NCBI GenBank assembly: GCA_031292755.1
Contig: JARLGM010000044.1
Location: 1 to 39,612, forward strand
Reading direction: 5' to 3'
Length of the DNA: 39,612 bases
DNA from: Candidatus Sulfopaludibacter sp.
GTDB lineage: Bacteria; Acidobacteriota; Terriglobia; Bryobacterales; Bryobacteraceae
In this document: in pieces, positions 36,387-39,612 of the stretch
How the letters are laid out: each line of letters opens with the position of its first letter
How positions within the stretch are numbered: the first letter of the stretch is position 1
The notes under the pieces: generated by a model
What the model was told of the DNA's origin: nothing
The model's database searches: none
The model's input: only the letters and a program-made list of their open reading frames with translations
Program-made: the position numbers and the translations under genes

Positions 36387-37397
36387 ATGCAGAAGTTCCA
36401 TAGCATATCGAGACGGGCCGCTTCGCTTTTAGTGGCGGCCTTTTTGGCAGGGGCCGGCACAAGCGCGGTATCCGCTACTCAGTGGCAGGCTCTGGTCGGC
36501 GCGCAGAGCGCGGACCTGGGCAACCAGGCTCTGGCCTTCCTGCCGAATGAGTTTTGGATCCACGCCGGCGATAGCATCCGGTTTACCTTTTCGACCAGCG
36601 AACTCCACACCGTGACGTTCCTGAAACCCGGCCAGACACGGCCGCCGCTGAATTCGCCGGTCACAGGCAACTTCGTCGGGTGTCCCGGTACCACGGCCGA
36701 TGGATCCGGCTTCGATGGCTCCCTGTGCGTGAGCTCCGGCCCTTCAACGACAGGGCTAACCTACACCGTCAATTTCCCGTCTGCCAACAACTTCAAGCTG
36801 GTGTGCCTGGTGCACACCAGAATGACGGGAGCAATTCATGTTCTTCCGCTATCGGCGCCGCTTCCCTATGACCAGGCTTTCTACGACCGTCAGGCGGGCA
36901 TTGACCGAGCCGGGTTGTTGGCGGACGCCATTGGGCTCGAGGGCCTCGGGTATTTCGACGCGCTGCAGACCGCGCATGAAGTAACGGCTGGTATCTCGGC
37001 GGTCCTGGCCACCGGAGGAGGCTCGGAGACCACCTCGGTGATGCGCTTCCTTGGTCCGACAATGGTCGTCCACGTTGGCGACACCGTCGAATGGACGAAC
37101 CTGGCTACGCCGCCATTCCACACCATTACTTTCGGCACGGAGCCTGCCAACCTGATGCCTCCTTCCCCTGGGGTGACTTTGGATCCGGATGGCGTCCGGC
37201 ACGGGGTAGTCGGTTCGGTGAACGACAGCGTGAACTCGGGCTTTATCGGCGCGCCCAACCAGGAAACCGTTTTACAACCGCAGTCGCCCCTCGACTTTAC
37301 CCGGTTCCGCGTGACCTTCACCGCGCCAGGCACTTTCAATTACATCTGCGGCCTTCACGATGTCCTGGGCATGAAGGGTACCGTAATCGTTCACTAA
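36387..37397 (+). CDS. Exported two-domain cupredoxin
   Basis: This 336-residue protein has a signal peptide (SLLVAAFLAGAGTSAVSA) and two blue-copper-type domains. Domain 1 (about 31-155) has H74 in ELHTVTF and C140, H143 and M146 in VCLVHTRM. Domain 2 (about 205-336) has H245 in PFHTITFG and C321, H324 and M329 in CGLHDVLGM, the plastocyanin spacing. Domain 1 has two extra Cys (C99, C114) that may form a disulfide. It may carry electrons between a quinol or cytochrome donor and an acceptor in the periplasm. Start ATG 36387 lies 7 bases after AAGGAGG; ATG 36381 is too close. A SCO1-type gene follows after 12 bases. Confidence 0.88.
   Translation: MQKFHSISRRAASLLVAAFLAGAGTSAVSATQWQALVGAQSADLGNQALAFLPNEFWIHAGDSIRFTFSTSELHTVTFLKPGQTRPPLNSPVTGNFVGCPGTTADGSGFDGSLCVSSGPSTTGLTYTVNFPSANNFKLVCLVHTRMTGAIHVLPLSAPLPYDQAFYDRQAGIDRAGLLADAIGLEGLGYFDALQTAHEVTAGISAVLATGGGSETTSVMRFLGPTMVVHVGDTVEWTNLATPPFHTITFGTEPANLMPPSPGVTLDPDGVRHGVVGSVNDSVNSGFIGAPNQETVLQPQSPLDFTRFRVTFTAPGTFNYICGLHDVLGMKGTVIVH
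37132..37234 (+). repeat. Internal segment of cupredoxin gene duplicated at the right end
   Basis: This 103-base segment, coding for residues of about 249-283 in domain 2, recurs at 39510-39612 with 3 mismatches (37139, 37166, 37179 against the copy). All three are third- or first-position changes that keep the amino acid. Confidence 0.9.
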
Positions 37398-37409
37398 TAG
37401 GAGAGCCGC

Positions 37410-38015
37410 ATGAAGCTAGGATTCTTCTTTTTCCTTCTGGCCTTTACGTCTGTGGCATTGGGTCAGCAGAACAACAACTACCGGGGCGGCTTAGTCTCGC
37501 CGCCCCTGCCGAAGCCGGGATTCGTCCTGACGGACACCTCCGGCGCTCCATTTGATTTCAAGCAGAAGACCGGGGGATATGTCACGCTTCTGTTCTTCGG
37601 CTACACGAACTGTCCCGATCAGTGTCCGATGCACATGGCGAACCTGGGCGCCGCTCTGAAGAAGGTGCCCGCCGGTATCGCGGATCAGGTCAAGCTCGTC
37701 TTTGTGACCACCGATCCCGCACGCGATTCTCCCACCGTGGTGCGCCGCTGGCTGGATCTCTTCGACCGGCATTTCATCGGCCTCACCGGAACCGAACGGG
37801 TCATCGGGGAGGTCGAGCGGGCTGCCGGAGTTCCCATGGCGACGAAAACGGGACCGGCTACCGGCAACTACGGAGTGTCGCACGCCAATTTTGTCCTTGC
37901 CTACAGCAAAGACAACCTCGCGCACGTGATCTACCCTGGCGGAGTAAGCAAGGATGATTGGGTGCACGACCTGCCCCTCTTGATCAAGGAGACCTGGACG
38001 CACCGGGCAGAATAG
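37410..38015 (+). CDS. SCO1/SenC-family copper chaperone
   Basis: This 201-residue protein has a signal peptide (FFFFLLAFTSVALGQ) and a thioredoxin-like SCO fold. C68 and C72 in TNCPDQCP and H158 in VSHANF form the copper site of this family, and LVFVTTDPARDSP is the conserved central strand. SCO proteins deliver copper to the CuA site of cytochrome oxidase or to other cuproproteins and reduce their thiols. The ribosome site TAGGAGA is 6 bases before ATG 37410. The cupredoxin upstream is a plausible client; no oxidase is in the window. Confidence 0.92.
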   Translation: MKLGFFFFLLAFTSVALGQQNNNYRGGLVSPPLPKPGFVLTDTSGAPFDFKQKTGGYVTLLFFGYTNCPDQCPMHMANLGAALKKVPAGIADQVKLVFVTTDPARDSPTVVRRWLDLFDRHFIGLTGTERVIGEVERAAGVPMATKTGPATGNYGVSHANFVLAYSKDNLAHVIYPGGVSKDDWVHDLPLLIKETWTHRAE

Positions 38016-38332
38016 TCAGGCGGCCCCTCTTTCAAGTCGGCCTTGCGTACAGAGGTCGCTGAAGGCTTTGGGAATAGGCTTCCGGGTCTGGAACCACTCG
38101 ACTTGTGCCCCCACGAGCCGACTGGTGTTGTGAAACACAGATGGCTGAGTCGGCGTGATATTTCGTTTGGCAATACTTAAGTTGTATGTCAGCCTATTCA
38201 AGCTAGTTGAGGGAGTCTCGGGTGTACCACCGGGGGGGCCGAGAGTTCAAATTAATGGGAACGACCCCGTTCCGCCCTTGTAGCCTAGCTCATTGGTGAA
38301 CGAATTAACGAAGTCGAAATGAGGAGTGCCGC
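38016..38332. other. Gene-free interval with structured leader before the PEP-CTERM gene
   Basis: No convincing gene is present. A minus-strand reading at 38016-38201 is open for 61 codons but has no ribosome site or recognisable motif. From 38216 on there is secondary structure: TCTCGG (38216-38221) with CCGAGA (38239-38244) enclosing GGTG-TAC-CACC and a run of seven G, then GGAACG with CGTTCC around 38258-38273. This may be part of the 5' leader of the next gene. Confidence 0.4.
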
Positions 38333-39061
38333 ATGTTTTCGCTTAGGGTTTTGTTTGTTCTGTTTATGGCTTTGGTCGGTATCGCATCCCGCTCAGAGGC
38401 TTCAATTATAACGGTCCCGCCCGGTCTCGCTCCCGGCAGTCAATATCGTCTCGTGTTCGCGACCGACGGGACATACGGTGGATCGTCTGCAAACATCTCC
38501 ACCTACAACCTTGAGGTGTCTACGGAAGCCGCTGGAATCCCACAACTCGCCGCTCTCGGCGCCACCTGGACCGCAATCGGCTCCACCGAGTCCGTGTCCG
38601 CTGCAACCAACATTGGGTTCTCCGCTTCGACGGTCGGCATTTACCTTCTTGACGGAACCCTGGTAGCAAACGGTACTGGCACCTCGGGCACGGGGCTATT
38701 TTCCGGCTCCATTCTTAGCCCCATCATTGTCACTGTCACGGGCAGCAATTTGATTAACTTGGTTACGTGGACTGGGACAAACAGCGATGGGACCATATTT
38801 ACCGGCCAGGCACTCGGAGAATCGCCCGTCGAGGCAGGGGGTACCGGCCTTCGCTCCGCGGGGTGGATCGCCTACAACCCCTACGATCCAGTGGGGGGGG
38901 CTTTAAAACAAGGTCTCTATGGGATATCCTCAGCTCTCACGGTGCCAGGAGTGCCGGAACCCGGAACTACGATCCTAGTGGCACTGGGTTCGGGGTTGTT
39001 GTTACTGGTCCAACGTGCACGCCAAATGCGCCCGAGTCACTACTCGCAAAAAGACCGATAG
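38333..39061 (+). CDS. Exported PEP-CTERM sorting-domain protein
   Basis: This 242-residue protein has a signal peptide (VLFVLFMALVGIASRSEAS), a Ser/Thr/Gly-rich beta body, and a complete C-terminal sorting signal: VPEPGTT, a helix (ILVALGSGLLLLV) and a basic tail (QRARQMR). Such proteins are cut and transferred by an exosortase and go to the surface or biofilm matrix. No exosortase gene is in the window. The ribosome site GAGGAG is 6 bases before ATG 38333. It belongs to the same broad class as the two broken genes at 898-1725. Confidence 0.85.
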   Translation: MFSLRVLFVLFMALVGIASRSEASIITVPPGLAPGSQYRLVFATDGTYGGSSANISTYNLEVSTEAAGIPQLAALGATWTAIGSTESVSAATNIGFSASTVGIYLLDGTLVANGTGTSGTGLFSGSILSPIIVTVTGSNLINLVTWTGTNSDGTIFTGQALGESPVEAGGTGLRSAGWIAYNPYDPVGGALKQGLYGISSALTVPGVPEPGTTILVALGSGLLLLVQRARQMRPSHYSQKDR

Positions 39062-39074
39062 TTTCCCCCAGACC

Positions 39075-39230
39075 ACTAACCACCCATCGCTTCCAGCGCT
39101 GAACGTATGTTTCAAGGCCTCGCCGGATTTCCTCCAGCGGGGCGTCTTGCTCATAAAGCCGAAACAGACGTTCTTGAAATGCTTCCCAAGTGGAAGGCGC
39201 AACTCCGGTCACGCCTCTTTCGTAATCCAA
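39075..39230 (-). pseudogene. Unrecognised coding remnant, antisense to the end of the PEP-CTERM gene
   Basis: The minus-strand reading 38967-39230 contains a stretch that looks like real protein (TWEAFQERLFRLYEQDAPL, EEIRRGLETYVQRWKRW): amphipathic and charged. The rest overlaps the PEP-CTERM gene in antisense and is not protein-like. No family was recognised. Upstream, toward 39480, all minus-strand frames are interrupted, so any parent gene is broken. Confidence 0.35.
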
Positions 39231-39481
39231 GAGCCCAAAAATGTTAAAACCCGTTCAGCAGTGTTTTTTGGAAAAAGCTACAATCCGCAAAAGTGTACTA
39301 CACCGACCCACCCGTTGTCAGGGACGGAGCCGGGGGTGTCAGAAATCCGTGGAAACGTAAGCTCTGCAGGCTGGCAATCCGAGCCATAGGACGATTCCAT
39401 TCTTCGTAGTCTGCGCGAATCCGCCCAATGGACCTCCGAAAGTTACCAACTCCCGGTTCCTTCAAAAGCGTCTACGATGAG

Positions 39482-39612
39482 ATGCGAAACACAAGTGTAT
39501 CAGCTACTCTCGGCACAGAGCCTGCCAACCTGATGCCTCCTTCACCTGGGGTGACTCTGGATCCGGATGGCGTCCGGCACGGGGTAGTCGGTTCGGTGAA
39601 CGACAGCGTGAA
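39482..39612 (+). CDS. Partial second copy of the cupredoxin domain, runs off the window
   Basis: From ATG 39482 (the frame is open from 39410) the reading goes through SATLGTEPANLMPPSPGVTL to the window edge. From about residue 8 it matches the cupredoxin's domain 2 without a gap. The first few residues do not match, and domain 1 and the H245 motif are not present upstream. So it is either a 5'-truncated copy or a paralogue with a different N-terminus. No ribosome site is obvious. It could also be a pseudogene. Confidence 0.45.
   Translation, partial: MRNTSVSATLGTEPANLMPPSPGVTLDPDGVRHGVVGSVNDSV
39510..39612 (+). repeat. Second copy of the 103-base cupredoxin segment
   Basis: It matches 37132-37234 at 100 of 103 positions and reaches the last base of the window, so its right end is unknown. 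Similarity fades leftwards within two codons of 39510. Confidence 0.9.

Noticed and set aside
38239..38275. tRNA-like T-loop sequence (GAGTTCAAAT)
   Set aside because: No acceptor, D or anticodon stems can be formed around it.

Overview
The window is GC-rich, densely packed DNA that reads as a member of the Acidobacteriota, most likely Bryobacterales/Solibacter-like. This rests on family content only: an exported VWFA-related protein of the acidobacterial type, a winged-helix/beta-propeller (PD40) membrane regulator, three MacB/FtsX-type permeases, a DUF1080 protein, an exported sulfatase, a GHL6-type glycosidase and PEP-CTERM proteins. No rRNA, tRNA, CRISPR array or complete insertion sequence was found.

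Layout. 1-1790 is a decayed stretch: a radical SAM pseudogene (minus strand) and two frameshifted exported-protein remnants (plus strand). 1801-6871 is a plus-strand run: Tat-exported M20 carbamoylase, Tat-exported glycoside hydrolase, an orphan HicB-like protein, a DinB-fold protein and an exported DUF6282 metal hydrolase. 6875-10689 is on the minus strand: an F420-dependent reductase-like protein, a chemotaxis receptor remnant, a small exported protein, a MacB-like permease and a TPR protein. 10814-14357 (plus) holds a serine beta-lactamase-fold hydrolase overlapping an M42 peptidase, then a membrane protein overlapping a small winged-helix regulator. 14368-16743 (minus) holds the VWFA protein and a small membrane protein. 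16786-22374 (plus) has two tandem permeases, an imperfect palindromic repeat, an Uup-type ABC-F ATPase and an ArsR/SRPBCC pair. 22378-25908 (minus) has an S9 peptidase and a sulfatase. 25964-30877 is mixed: Crp/Fnr regulator, small proteins, an MBL-fold hydrolase, DUF1080 and a large polytopic membrane protein.

31004-38015 is the most coherent region and can be read as a respiratory/copper island. A minus-strand operon encodes a tetraheme cytochrome c, a four-cluster ferredoxin with a Tat signal, and an NrfD-type quinone-interacting membrane subunit, with no catalytic subunit beside it. Divergent to it is a DUF983 zinc-ribbon membrane protein. Next come a winged-helix/PD40 regulator (minus) and, divergent from that, a two-domain cupredoxin and a SCO1-type copper chaperone. 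The regulator/cupredoxin gap holds GCGGGAACA repeated with an 11-bp period, a pattern suited to OmpR-fold regulators.

The right end holds an intact PEP-CTERM protein gene, a degraded tract and, in the last 103 bases, a second partial copy of the cupredoxin gene. It differs at three positions, all synonymous. Most boundaries come from reading frames, visible ribosome sites and family knowledge. No database search was run.
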